From an uncultured Rhodobiaceae bacterium (lineage in GTDB: Bacteria > Pseudomonadota > Alphaproteobacteria > RS24), in contig CAJXCG010000011.1 of assembly GCA_913051715.1 (NCBI GenBank), forward strand, positions 1-32,473: DNA of 32,473 bases, written 5' to 3'. Position numbers and translations under genes: made by a program. Below are positions 24,736 to 32,473 of the stretch, piece after piece (the stretch's first letter is position 1; every line of letters begins with the position of its first letter). A model generated the notes under the pieces. That model saw only the letters and a program-made list of their open reading frames with translations, was not told where the DNA came from and made no database searches.

Positions 24736-25230
24736 ATGGCGGATAAAGAAGACGACGACCGTTTTGCGCTCTCAGATTCTGAGAAGCGCGCTTTTTTCGA
24801 CCTAAATCTGACCGGCGAGATGCCGTCAAGCCGTCGGCGCCAGCTGGCCCTGCCTTTGGTGTTTTTCTATCTGAGTGCTATGGCGCTCATTACTCTGTCG
24901 TATTTTTTCAGTCAGCATATTATTGCCGAGTTTGCCGTCATGCACAGCCTTGAGCTCGAACTTGCCCCGCAGGAGTTTTTGAAACGAATTTTAAAGGGCG
25001 CTGCCTTTGTGATCGCCATTACGGTTGCGGTGGTTTTGAACCGCTTTTTCACACTGGTATTGCTGATTTCTTTTATCATTGGCGTGTCGGGGCTGGCGGA
25101 CGATTTTACGGCACGTCTTGTTGCCAGCCCGGATATTTTTGATCCGGTTAACATGGCGGTATTGCTCACGCGCGTCGCTTATGTCGTTGCCATTGGCCGC
25201 ATGCTGTATCTGGTTATCCGGCCAAATTAG
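24736..25230 (+). CDS. small multi-pass membrane protein, function unknown
   Basis: This 164-residue protein is not recognised. The first 37 residues are charged and cytosolic-like (MADKEDDDRF, SSRRRQ). Four hydrophobic segments follow at about 38-60, 87-103, 104-122 and 138-158, suggesting a four-helix inner-membrane protein with the N-terminus inside. It starts 18 nt after the acyl-CoA synthetase stop and is the last gene of the plus-strand run, so translation is likely coupled or co-transcribed. The ribosome site is poor (AAGGGCCG about 10 nt upstream). It converges with the TPR-protein gene, 16 nt away. Confidence 0.8.
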   Translation: MADKEDDDRFALSDSEKRAFFDLNLTGEMPSSRRRQLALPLVFFYLSAMALITLSYFFSQHIIAEFAVMHSLELELAPQEFLKRILKGAAFVIAITVAVVLNRFFTLVLLISFIIGVSGLADDFTARLVASPDIFDPVNMAVLLTRVAYVVAIGRMLYLVIRPN

Positions 25231-25246
25231 CCACGCCAAAACAGCG

Positions 25247-25687
25247 CTATTGTGCGGCAGCAATCGCGGCTTCCAAATCGGTGCGTTCGGTACATCCATC
25301 GGGACACAAGGCCACAAGACGCGCCAAATTGGCTTGGGCTTTTTCAGGCTTTCCGGTCATCAAAAACAATTCGCCCTGATATTCCAGCGCGCCTTTGTGA
25401 TTGGGATCTAACTCCAGTGCCTTTGTGTAGTGACGTCCGCTTTCCTCAAGTTTTCCAGATTTGCGGTAGGCAAAGCCCAAATAATTTTGAATGTCCGCAT
25501 TATTGGGGCGCAGCTTAGCGGCTTTTCGCAATTCGGAAATTGCACGATCATAGCGCTCGCGGTCGATGTGCTTGATGGCTTTTTTCAGCCGGTCATCTGC
25601 ATTGGGGGGCGGGTCGTAAGACCCGGCGGCAAAACTTGGCGAGGTCATAGCCGCCATTATGACGGCGAGAATTAAAAAGTAACGCAT
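25247..25687 (-). CDS. secreted tetratricopeptide-repeat (TPR) protein
   Basis: This 146-residue protein begins with a signal peptide (MRYFLILAVIMAAMTSPSFAAG, written here only as an N-terminal hydrophobic run ending SFAAG), predicted cleavage after about residue 20. Two to three TPR units follow. YDRAISELRKAAKLRPNN and GRHYTKALELDPNHKGALEY carry the A-x(n)-P spacing, with a partial third unit at GKPEKAQANLARL. CPDGC near the C-terminus gives two Cys that could form a disulfide in the periplasm. ATG 25687 has AAAGGA 8 nt upstream; ATG 25696 lies directly on that site and is less likely. It is probably a periplasmic scaffold with unknown partners. Confidence 0.85.
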   Translation of the reverse strand: MRYFLILAVIMAAMTSPSFAAGSYDPPPNADDRLKKAIKHIDRERYDRAISELRKAAKLRPNNADIQNYLGFAYRKSGKLEESGRHYTKALELDPNHKGALEYQGELFLMTGKPEKAQANLARLVALCPDGCTERTDLEAAIAAAQ

Positions 25688-25754
25688 GACTGACATCCTT
25701 TCATCATGACGATGAAATAGGTCACATTCGGGCCAAGACGAGGATGTTGTCGGG

Positions 25755-25780
25755 TTTAAGTGTCGGCTTTAAGTGTCGAA
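25755..25780. repeat. 13-bp tandem duplication over a stop codon
   Basis: TTTAAGTGTCGGC (25755-25767) is followed by TTTAAGTGTCGAA (25768-25780). The stop codon of the GST-like gene (TAA on the minus strand, 25769-25771) lies inside the second copy, and the first copy carries the same TTA at 25756-25758. Its period equals that of the array at 5888-5953. Confidence 0.8.
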
Positions 25781-26806
25781 AAGTGCTTCGCAACCCGACC
25801 CGTCGAGCCAGTCATTGACCCGGGCTTGCGCCGATGCATCGAGGGCGTCATAGACCGCGCGAATTTCCATCAGGCATTTGGCCTGATAGGGAAACACGTC
25901 CTGTTTCCACAACTTGCCGTCAATCTGCGTTTCAAACGTCGCTTCGCCTGCGGCAATGGCGGCGGCATTGGCGCGCAAGCAAGGTACATAAACGCGGCCA
26001 ATCTCGCTCAAAAGCGGGGCGAGCGCCGCGCCTGCATCATCGGGTGCCAGCCAGTCTGTTGCCGCAACCTCTAGGCCAGAAAGGTCTTCCAGCCTGTCGA
26101 CCCAGGCGCGCACGCGCGGGCGGCGCTGGGCGACCTGATAGGATGTCGGCTCGACCTGACAAAGCTGGGTGAGTTGGCCGAACAGCGCAAAATCGGCCGA
26201 CGAAGGGCGCGCGCCCAGCACATAACCCTCACGCATAATCAGCGCGTCGAGAATATCCACCAAGCGCGCAAAGCTCTCTTCGATGAGGGGGCCGGTCACC
26301 GCGTTTGACCCGACCACGCCTAGGCGACCAATTTGGCGGTCGGCAAATTGTGCGGCAGCGGTTTCGGCTGCTGGTGCGTCGAGCGTCGCGTCGTGCCAGA
26401 AGACAAGCAGGGGGCTTGCGTGTTTTGCATCGGCGTCATAGGCCCAGCGATAATGAAACATGGATTTGGTTAGCCATTCATCGGCGAAATCCTCAATCAG
26501 AAAATTCAGGAAACCCAGGGCCGGATCCGTTGGAATGACCGAGCGCTGCGGGTAGTCTTTTTCCAGCCGTCTGATGATGGGGGTCGAATCTACGGCAACT
26601 TCTTTGACGTCGCTATCGGTGGCGAAATACATAACTGGGATGATTGACACTTTGGGGGCGGGGCGTATTTTTGTGGCCGCCGCGGGGCGTCCGCCCCATT
26701 GCGTAAGATGTGGCACGCGGCGAAATCGCAGAACCGCCAGCATTTTTCTTGTATAGGGTGAACCCGGCGCTCCATAAATTTCAACCGGTTCTTGCTTCGC
26801 GCCCAT
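25769..26806 (-). CDS. glutathione S-transferase-like protein with long C-terminal domain
   Basis: This 345-residue protein starts with a thioredoxin-like domain: VEIYGAPGSPYTRKML (8-23), where Ser16/Tyr18 occupy the position of the glutathione-activating residue or CxxC of Omega enzymes. VPHLTQW follows, then STPIIRRLE, matching the (E)S-x-x-I pattern of the glutathione site. The C-terminal helical part is about 130 residues longer than in ordinary GSTs, with RPSSADFALFGQL as the N-capping segment. An activity cannot be assigned. GGGGG lies 5 nt before the ATG. It is separate from, and clearly different from, the 210-residue GST at 6058. Confidence 0.85.
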   Translation of the reverse strand: MGAKQEPVEIYGAPGSPYTRKMLAVLRFRRVPHLTQWGGRPAAATKIRPAPKVSIIPVMYFATDSDVKEVAVDSTPIIRRLEKDYPQRSVIPTDPALGFLNFLIEDFADEWLTKSMFHYRWAYDADAKHASPLLVFWHDATLDAPAAETAAAQFADRQIGRLGVVGSNAVTGPLIEESFARLVDILDALIMREGYVLGARPSSADFALFGQLTQLCQVEPTSYQVAQRRPRVRAWVDRLEDLSGLEVAATDWLAPDDAGAALAPLLSEIGRVYVPCLRANAAAIAAGEATFETQIDGKLWKQDVFPYQAKCLMEIRAVYDALDASAQARVNDWLDGSGCEALFDT

Positions 26807-26956
26807 TGCGGCCCCCTTAAATCAAAATTCCACCCTAATGGCTGCCAGCGTAACGAGGCGCGCCCATGAGAACAAGACCGGCTCAAAACACTTGTTAATT
26901 TATTTGTAATATTCAAGACTATCCTAATCAACCGAGTTTGGTTTTTGGGGGTTGTT

Positions 26957-27685
26957 GTGTTGATTGTTGATCTGATTATCGAGGATGCTCAGACATCTCC
27001 CATAGTCAATGATATCGAGCGTAATTCATCACGACAAATCCGACTGGTGATTGGTGAAATCTACAGGTCTCATTTTGCGGGAGAAATCATCTCACCGTCG
27101 CACCTCGCGCGTGTTTCGGGCACATCGTTTGAGAATATCAGGCTGGTTTTGCGCGAGATTCAAAAAGGTGGCTTGATCAATGTTTTGCAAAAAGGGCGCA
27201 CCCGTCACGTCCATGCCAAGCCTCTACTCATAGCAATGTCGCAAGCATGGGTGCTTCATCTGTTGAAGTCGCTGGATATTGAGCCGCGCGACGGGATGCA
27301 TGGCGAAGAACTTCACAGGGCGTTTCTTGCGTTACATGCCGCCGATGTGAAGTCGGAGGATTTGCGCCTCAATCACCTGCTGCGCTCGACACATGGACGC
27401 GGTTTGTGTTGCCTGTTATTCCGCAATTTAAAGCGCCACGCGCGCGATCTGTCGGTCAATGACATTCTGGAAACCTTGCCCGTGAGCCATGAGACCGTCC
27501 GGCTCATGAAAAAAGACCTGATCGATATGGAAATGGTTACGCAATATAAAGGCGGGCGGCGTACCTATCTGCATCCGACGCCTTTGCTGACCACAGAGGT
27601 CGAAGCGTATATTGCCCGCATTTCAGTCTACGTTGACAAAAATATTGTCAGCTTGCGTCCCCAAGCTCTTGCCAAAACCGTTTAA
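26957..27685 (+). CDS. putative regulator with two winged-helix-like segments
   Basis: This 242-residue soluble protein is not recognised as a named family. Two stretches look like winged helix-turn-helix domains. One is near residues 25-88, with SPSHLARVSGTSFENIRLVLREI as helix-turn-helix and GLINVLQKGRTRHVH as wing (short excerpts only: SPSHLARVSG, IRLVLREI). The other is near 160-218, with VSHETVRLMKKDL and MVTQYKGGRRTYLHP. The two wings are alike (basic, ending in a small beta hairpin), suggesting an internal duplication. GTG at 26957 is chosen since GGGGG lies 5 nt upstream; TTG codons at 26945 and 26960 are alternatives. The stop overlaps that of the convergent acylase gene by 4 nt. DNA binding is inferred. 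Confidence 0.7.
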   Translation: MLIVDLIIEDAQTSPIVNDIERNSSRQIRLVIGEIYRSHFAGEIISPSHLARVSGTSFENIRLVLREIQKGGLINVLQKGRTRHVHAKPLLIAMSQAWVLHLLKSLDIEPRDGMHGEELHRAFLALHAADVKSEDLRLNHLLRSTHGRGLCCLLFRNLKRHARDLSVNDILETLPVSHETVRLMKKDLIDMEMVTQYKGGRRTYLHPTPLLTTEVEAYIARISVYVDKNIVSLRPQALAKTV

Positions 27686-29850
27686 TCGGCTTTTTCGATC
27701 GGTACGGAAATGATGCGGTGGGGTTGCGATATCACCGCTTCGCGCGTCAGCGCAACCGGGCGCATTTGTTCGCGCGCATAGAGCGGCGCCTGATCGGCAT
27801 AATGGGGTGACTTTGGGCGCGACGAAGCGGCCCCGAAATTATGGATCATTTCGGCGGACTGCTCGCCCTTTGCATCCCAAGAAACATGGATCACCAATCC
27901 GTCACCCGCAACCGCGCGCAGCCTGCCATCGGCATCGGGCAGGGCGTAAATCGCCCGCAAAGTGTCGGGGCCGCCGCCGAGCGGCAGATCAACCGTCCCG
28001 CGCCGCAGCCTGTTAACCTCGGCCCAGGGCGGGTCGAGACGGTCAAAATGCGCGACCAGATTTTCAAGGCAGCCGGGATAGATATCCGCAATGGGCGGCG
28101 GCGGTGTGCCGGCTTGTTCGGCAAGCCATTCCTCCGACAAAAGGCAAACGGCCAGCGCTGCGGCGGTGTCATCCGCATGCGTCCCACCTGAACACCCCGC
28201 CAGTAATTTCTGTCCGGCGGCGGCTTGGCTGCCCGAAGCAAAATTCATGTTCTGAATTTCGTTCACATAGCGAAAGGCGCGGCTTTCGGGTGCGTAGCCC
28301 TTGTCCCATTTAATGGCGCGGAAATCCGCCGCGCTCATCGCGCCGGCCGTCTCGAACAGGTGCAGACCGCGATCGGCGCGGTTGGTCATGCGGGTTTGCA
28401 AACCCAATTCAGGGGCAAAGTCAGACGGATCAAGATTGTCTTGGCCGGCAGTAACCTTGAACGGGTCTTGATTGGTGCTCAAAATATACCCCGATGACGG
28501 GTTGGAAAATTGCGGCATGTCGGCAAAGCCGATCTGGTTTTGCCAGATCAGATCGCTGCGCGTGCCGGGCAGATAATTTTTCCAGTTCCAGCCCGGCGCA
28601 CGCTCGGGGCTGCGGCTATTGTGGAGAAAATAAAGCTGACCTTGCTTGTCGGCATAGACAAAATTAAACGACACAATGGCCTGCATCTCCATGGCCCGTT
28701 TGAACGCCGACAAAGAGCGCGCTTTATTCATTGCCAACCATTGCGCGGGCTGGCGGATTTCGTGTCGGCCGGCAAACCGCAGCGCATATGTGCCATGGTC
28801 GGTGGCAATCGCAGGTCCATGGCGTGCGTGCAACACAGTGCGCGGCACGGGCAGATATAAATTGCCGAGCAGTTTGAGCTTGAGCCAAATGCGCCGCTTT
28901 TCAAAAGCGACATACGCCCCGTCCAGCAAATACTCATCCGCGTTTTCGGGGTTCGGCTCCAATTTGTAAATATCGACCAGATCGGGCTTGTTGACGGTCA
29001 CGCCCCAGCCAATATCCGGGTTAAAGCCTTTAGCGATAAACGGCATACCAGGAAAAAGACCGCCATGCACATCCCAGCCTTCCTCGCTTTTCAAATGCGC
29101 CTCGTACCACGCAACGGGGCCTTCCAAAGGCTGGTGCGAGTTGATCATTATGCGCGTGGCACCGTCATCGCTTTTGCGCGCATTAATGGCAAAAGCATTG
29201 GAGCCGATGGGCAAGCCCGCCGCACCAATAAAACGCGACAGGGCGGCGGCCCCGGGCGGGCGGGCCAATTCGCGCTGCGGGCTGTCGGCAAATAATTCAC
29301 TGACATGGGCCTCAAACCCGTAAAACAATAAATGTTGAATATGAAACCCCACTGCCAGTTCTTGCGCGCGCACGGGAAACAGGCGCGGGTCGGCCTCAAT
29401 CGGATGGCGCGCGGCGTAGTAATTGAGGCCGTCAGCATAGGCTTGCAAATGCGCGCGAAGTTGCGGCGTCAACTCGCTTTCAAAGCGCGCGGCAACCGTG
29501 CCGGATGCGTCCAACCAGCCCAGCAGAAAGTCAATCGCCAGCCCGTCAAACCCGACGCTGCGACCCAGTTCCCCGCGATAAAAGGGGAGTAATTGCTGAA
29601 AGGTTTTGAAGTCGTCCTCGGCATGCGCGTAAGCAAGCGCAAAGGCAACATCGACATCGCGTTGACCATAAATATGCGGCACGCCGAAGCTGTCGCGGAT
29701 AATTTCACCGCGATATTGTTGGGCTTTCAAAATCGCCGCGCGCCGGTCAAATTTTCCCGCCTCAATCAGGTGCAGGACAAAATTTGCCACCGTCAAAGCG
29801 GTCACAAAAATCAAAAAGCCCAGCCAGCCGCGCCGTAAAACCTTACTCAT
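27682..29850 (-). CDS. penicillin-acylase family Ntn hydrolase
   Basis: This 722-residue protein has an N-terminal hydrophobic segment (about 9-28) that acts as signal or anchor, so the enzyme acts in the periplasm. The precursor should cleave itself before Ser217 in LPIGSNAFAINARKS, the conserved Gly-Ser-Asn of penicillin/AHL acylases, giving a small alpha and a large beta chain. The alpha part has IIRDSFGVPHIYG and ALAYAHAEDDF, typical of the family. The beta part has INSHQPLEGPVAWYEAHL and GVTVNKPDLVD, which resemble the oxyanion-Asn region. Substrates could be N-acyl-homoserine lactones, beta-lactams or other N-acyl compounds. GGGAGA lies 5 nt before ATG 29850. Confidence 0.93.
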   Translation of the reverse strand: MSKVLRRGWLGFLIFVTALTVANFVLHLIEAGKFDRRAAILKAQQYRGEIIRDSFGVPHIYGQRDVDVAFALAYAHAEDDFKTFQQLLPFYRGELGRSVGFDGLAIDFLLGWLDASGTVAARFESELTPQLRAHLQAYADGLNYYAARHPIEADPRLFPVRAQELAVGFHIQHLLFYGFEAHVSELFADSPQRELARPPGAAALSRFIGAAGLPIGSNAFAINARKSDDGATRIMINSHQPLEGPVAWYEAHLKSEEGWDVHGGLFPGMPFIAKGFNPDIGWGVTVNKPDLVDIYKLEPNPENADEYLLDGAYVAFEKRRIWLKLKLLGNLYLPVPRTVLHARHGPAIATDHGTYALRFAGRHEIRQPAQWLAMNKARSLSAFKRAMEMQAIVSFNFVYADKQGQLYFLHNSRSPERAPGWNWKNYLPGTRSDLIWQNQIGFADMPQFSNPSSGYILSTNQDPFKVTAGQDNLDPSDFAPELGLQTRMTNRADRGLHLFETAGAMSAADFRAIKWDKGYAPESRAFRYVNEIQNMNFASGSQAAAGQKLLAGCSGGTHADDTAAALAVCLLSEEWLAEQAGTPPPPIADIYPGCLENLVAHFDRLDPPWAEVNRLRRGTVDLPLGGGPDTLRAIYALPDADGRLRAVAGDGLVIHVSWDAKGEQSAEMIHNFGAASSRPKSPHYADQAPLYAREQMRPVALTREAVISQPHRIISVPIEKAD

Positions 29851-29952
29851 CTTATCTCCCAAGTGCCGCGGGTCGGTAAAACCCGGCGAGGTTCTATTTA
29901 ACCGAAAAAAGCTGGTTTTGCCATTTTTACGCGCGGCGGTTAAAACCAGCGC

Positions 29953-31797
29953 ATGAGTTCAGCCCCGCCCATATTATATTTGCAGGACATTCATTTGACC
30001 TATGGCGTGACGCCCTTGCTCGAGGGGGCGGCGTTGTCTGTCGGGCAGGGCGCAAGGCTGTGCCTTGTCGGGCGCAACGGTTCGGGCAAGTCAACGCTGT
30101 TGCGTATTGCTGCCGGGCTGACCGATGCCGATAGCGGCGAGCGTTTTGTGCAGCCGGGCGTGTTTGTTTCTTATTTGGCACAAAACCCGGATTTCACGAG
30201 GGTTGAGACCGCCGCCGATTATGTGCTGCAAGGCGTGATGGACAATGAAGACAAACAACGCGCGCATCAGATCATGGCCGATCTCAACATTGATGCGGGC
30301 GCGGCGCTGGCACCCATGTCGGGCGGCGAACGTCGCCGCGTGGCACTGGCGCGTGTCATGGCCCCGCAGCCGGATATTTTGCTGTTGGACGAGCCGACAA
30401 ATCATCTCGATTTGCCCGCGATTGAATGGCTGGAAACCAGCTTGCGGCAAATAAATTCGGCACTGGTGGTGGTCAGCCACGACCGGCGGTTTTTGAAAAA
30501 CCTGACCGATCAGACGATCTGGCTGGATCGCGGACGCACCAAAGTGATGCGAAAAAACTTCGCGTATTTTGAGGACTGGCGCGACGGCGAACTGGAGCGC
30601 GAACAACTGGAACAACACAAGCTCGATCGCAAAATTGCGCGCGAAGAAGACTGGATCCGCTATGGTGTTTCGGGGCGGCGCAAGCGCAATATTCGCCGCG
30701 TCGGGGAATTGCAGAAATTGCGGCAAAGCCGCCGCGACCATCGCGGCCCCGAAGGGCAGGTGGAAGCTGCGCTAATGGCTGGTGAAAAATCCGGCAAGCT
30801 GGTTGTTAAAGCCGACAAGCTGGTCAAGCAATTCGACGACAAGCGTGTCGTTGACGGGTTTTCCACCCAAATCAAGCGCGGCGACAGGGTTGGGCTTGTG
30901 GGCGCTAATGGCGCGGGCAAAACCACTTTGCTCAATATGTTGCTGGGGCATTTGGAACCCGATGCGGGCAATGTTCGGCTCGGCAAAAACCTGTCTGTGC
31001 TGGTGCTCGATCAAGCGCGGTCGGGCATCAAAAAGGACTGGACGATCAAGGATGCGCTGACCGACGGCGCCGGCGAATTGGTGTCGATCGGCGAGGAAAC
31101 CATGCACGTCATTGGTTACATGAAAAATTTTCTGTTTCATCCGGCACAAATGCGAACCCCCGCCAATGTGCTGTCGGGGGGAGAATTGGCGCGCTTGCTT
31201 TTGGCGCGCGGCTTGCGTCAGCCGTCCAATGTGCTGGTCATGGACGAGCCGACCAATGATCTTGATCTGGAAACGCTCGACCTGTTGCAGGAAATGATTG
31301 CGGCCTATGACGGCACGGTTATCCTCGTCAGCCATGACCGCGATTTTCTGGACCATACCGTGACCAGCATTATCCGCGCCGAAGGTGCGGGCGCCTGGGT
31401 GGAATATGCCGGCGGCTATAGCGATATGCAGGCCCAGCGCAAATCGCAAAACAATGCCATGAACAGGGCGTCGGATGCGGGGCACAGTGCAAACGCAGCG
31501 GGCACAGATACATCAGCCAAAATTGCGCCGCGCCGCGCCGCCAATGCGCCGTCCCGCAAGCTGACCTATCGTGACAAATATGCGCTGGAACAATTACCCG
31601 TGGAAATGGAAAATTTGCGCGATGAAATTGCCGCGTGCCAGAAGCAGCTGGACGATCCGACACTTTATAGCCGCGATGCGGGCGCGTTTGCAGCATGGGC
31701 CGAGAAATTGTCACATGCGCGTATGCGGCTGGAAAAAGCCGAAGAAGAATGGCTGGCGCTGGAAATTTTGCGCGAGGAAATCGAGAGCGGCAGCTGA
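29953..31797 (+). CDS. uup: ABC-F family ATPase, Uup type
   Basis: This 614-residue soluble protein has two ABC domains in tandem and no membrane segments. Domain 1 has Walker A GRNGSGKST (40-48), signature MSGGERRRVA (122-131) and LLLDEPTNHLD (143-153). Domain 2 has GANGAGKTT (317-325), LSGGELARLLLARG (407-420) and VMDEPTNDLD (429-438). The linker (about 195-280) is rich in Arg, Lys and Glu, as in the P-site tRNA-interaction motif. A charged coiled coil closes the C-terminus (about 565-612), as in Uup. ABC-F proteins act on the ribosome, and Uup has also been linked to DNA stability. No clear Shine-Dalgarno precedes the ATG. The gene is followed by the EthD-protein gene at 57 nt. Confidence 0.95.
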   Translation: MSSAPPILYLQDIHLTYGVTPLLEGAALSVGQGARLCLVGRNGSGKSTLLRIAAGLTDADSGERFVQPGVFVSYLAQNPDFTRVETAADYVLQGVMDNEDKQRAHQIMADLNIDAGAALAPMSGGERRRVALARVMAPQPDILLLDEPTNHLDLPAIEWLETSLRQINSALVVVSHDRRFLKNLTDQTIWLDRGRTKVMRKNFAYFEDWRDGELEREQLEQHKLDRKIAREEDWIRYGVSGRRKRNIRRVGELQKLRQSRRDHRGPEGQVEAALMAGEKSGKLVVKADKLVKQFDDKRVVDGFSTQIKRGDRVGLVGANGAGKTTLLNMLLGHLEPDAGNVRLGKNLSVLVLDQARSGIKKDWTIKDALTDGAGELVSIGEETMHVIGYMKNFLFHPAQMRTPANVLSGGELARLLLARGLRQPSNVLVMDEPTNDLDLETLDLLQEMIAAYDGTVILVSHDRDFLDHTVTSIIRAEGAGAWVEYAGGYSDMQAQRKSQNNAMNRASDAGHSANAAGTDTSAKIAPRRAANAPSRKLTYRDKYALEQLPVEMENLRDEIAACQKQLDDPTLYSRDAGAFAAWAEKLSHARMRLEKAEEEWLALEILREEIESGS

Positions 31798-31854
31798 CAC
31801 CCTATCTGTGCAGGCGCGGCGATCTGCGCTAGGCTGGAAGCAGGAGGATCACGC

Positions 31855-32229
31855 ATGTTGAAACTTGTTTACTGCATTCGCCGCCGCGACGATATTTCGC
31901 CGGAAAACTTCTACCGCTATTGGCTGCAAGACCATGCGCCGAAAGTCCGCGGTGTCGCTGAAGCGATCGGGGCGGTGCGCTATGTGCAAAGCCACACATG
32001 CCTGCCCGAAATGAACGCCGAATTTGAAAGCGGGCGCGGCACGCAACCCGCTTATGACGGCATTACCGAGGTTTGGTTCCGCGACGAAGACCACATGAAC
32101 GCGGCCATGGCGAGCCCGGCCGGCGAAGAAGCGGGGCGCTTTCTGGTGTCGGATGAAAGTACGTTTATCGATTTTGCCCAATCGCGTGTGTTTATGACCC
32201 GCGAGCACGAAATTTTCGATTTCACCTGA
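31855..32229 (+). CDS. EthD domain-containing protein
   Basis: This 124-residue ferredoxin-like-fold protein begins MLKLVYCIRRRDDISPENFYRYWLQDHAP, of which RRRDDISPENFYRYW and the His in DHAP are the EthD signature. YDGITEVWFRDEDHMNAA and FIDFAQSRVFMTREHEI form the later strands. EthD-like proteins are dimeric alpha/beta barrels related to the protein required for ETBE degradation and to DUF1330/antibiotic-monooxygenase-like folds; most have no defined activity. AGGAGG lies 6 nt before the ATG, the strongest ribosome site in this part of the window. It converges with the NAD(P)H-hydrate dehydratase gene, 3 nt apart. Confidence 0.93.
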   Translation: MLKLVYCIRRRDDISPENFYRYWLQDHAPKVRGVAEAIGAVRYVQSHTCLPEMNAEFESGRGTQPAYDGITEVWFRDEDHMNAAMASPAGEEAGRFLVSDESTFIDFAQSRVFMTREHEIFDFT

Positions 32230-32232
32230 CGC

Positions 32233-32473
32233 TCAGCCGACCGACCATTTTTCGCCATCGCCGGCCAAAACATAGCGCGCGTGCTGAAAGGCACGCCCGA
32301 GCGTCTGCGTTAAATCGCTGGCGATAATGGCGTGGCCGTCGTGCGCTTTAATGGCCAGCCGCGCGGCATGGGTGTGCAGATAAACGCCGGCTTGGGCAAT
32401 TTGATCGGCTGCCATTTCACGATGCTGTGCCCACAAGCCGCCAATCAAACCCGCCAGCACATCGCCCGCGCCC
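32233..32473 (-). CDS. nnrD: ADP-dependent NAD(P)H-hydrate dehydratase domain, C-terminal part (5' end outside window)
   Basis: The minus-strand frame comes in from the right edge and ends at 32233, giving about 80 residues. GAGDVLAGLIGGLWAQ is the ATP/ADP-binding and catalytic glycine-rich motif of the ribokinase-like YjeF C-terminal domain (the Asp is the active-site base). It is followed by a helix AGVYLHTHAARLA and the closing ASDLTQTLGRAF. This enzyme restores NAD(P)H from its damaged hydrate. In many bacteria the domain is fused to an N-terminal epimerase (Nnr); whether that is so here lies outside the window. Confidence 0.9.
   Translation of the reverse strand, partial: GAGDVLAGLIGGLWAQHREMAADQIAQAGVYLHTHAARLAIKAHDGHAIIASDLTQTLGRAFQHARYVLAGDGEKWSVG

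Overview
The window is a densely coded stretch, probably from an alphaproteobacterium. The evidence is an alphaproteobacterial-looking initiator tRNA 3' end, moderate-to-high GC in most of the window (about 57% in a row I counted), and many marine/soil oxidative-metabolism genes. A Parvibaculum/Rhodobiaceae-like host is possible, but I cannot establish this from the sequence alone. Apart from the first 1.7 kb it reads as ordinary chromosome, with short intergenic gaps and good Shine-Dalgarno sites.

Positions 1-1691 look like the right end of an integrated genomic island. They hold the end of a transglutaminase-like protease gene, an Anbu (proteasome-type) peptidase and a DUF3237 protein. Base composition is visibly lower in GC (sampled 60-base rows 38-52%). 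The segment stops at a 48-nt 3' fragment of an initiator tRNA-Met gene (1644-1691) that has no 5' half and is followed by what looks like the native tRNA terminator. That is the usual footprint of tyrosine-recombinase integration into a tRNA gene.

Positions 1737-11791 are mixed-strand metabolic genes. In order they are a nitroreductase, a short-chain dehydrogenase, an acyl-CoA dehydrogenase, a two-domain rhodanese, a glutathione S-transferase, a Baeyer-Villiger-type flavin monooxygenase, a Tat-exported amidase broken by a frameshift, and the translational GTPase TypA/BipA.

Positions 11988-25230 form a run of twelve co-directional plus-strand genes with gaps under 100 nt. They are an HxD...H (Fe/2-oxoglutarate-like) oxygenase, a second and larger Baeyer-Villiger monooxygenase, an Old Yellow Enzyme, a membrane-anchored copper amine oxidase, an unusual photolyase/cryptochrome, a RidA-family protein, a phytanoyl-CoA-dioxygenase-family protein, a voltage-gated-type potassium channel, a methyltransferase, an acyl-CoA synthetase and a small membrane protein. 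The first four or five look like an oxidative catabolic or tailoring set acting on ketones, enones and amines. Whether they are one transcript is not shown by the sequence.

Positions 25247-32473 hold a TPR lipoprotein-sized secreted protein, a GST-like protein, a two-domain winged-helix-like regulator convergent with a penicillin-acylase-family Ntn hydrolase, an ABC-F ATPase of Uup type, an EthD-domain protein and, at the right edge, the C-terminus of an NAD(P)H-hydrate dehydratase. No CRISPR array, insertion sequence, rRNA or intact tRNA was seen, and no gene-free stretch exceeds 300 bases.
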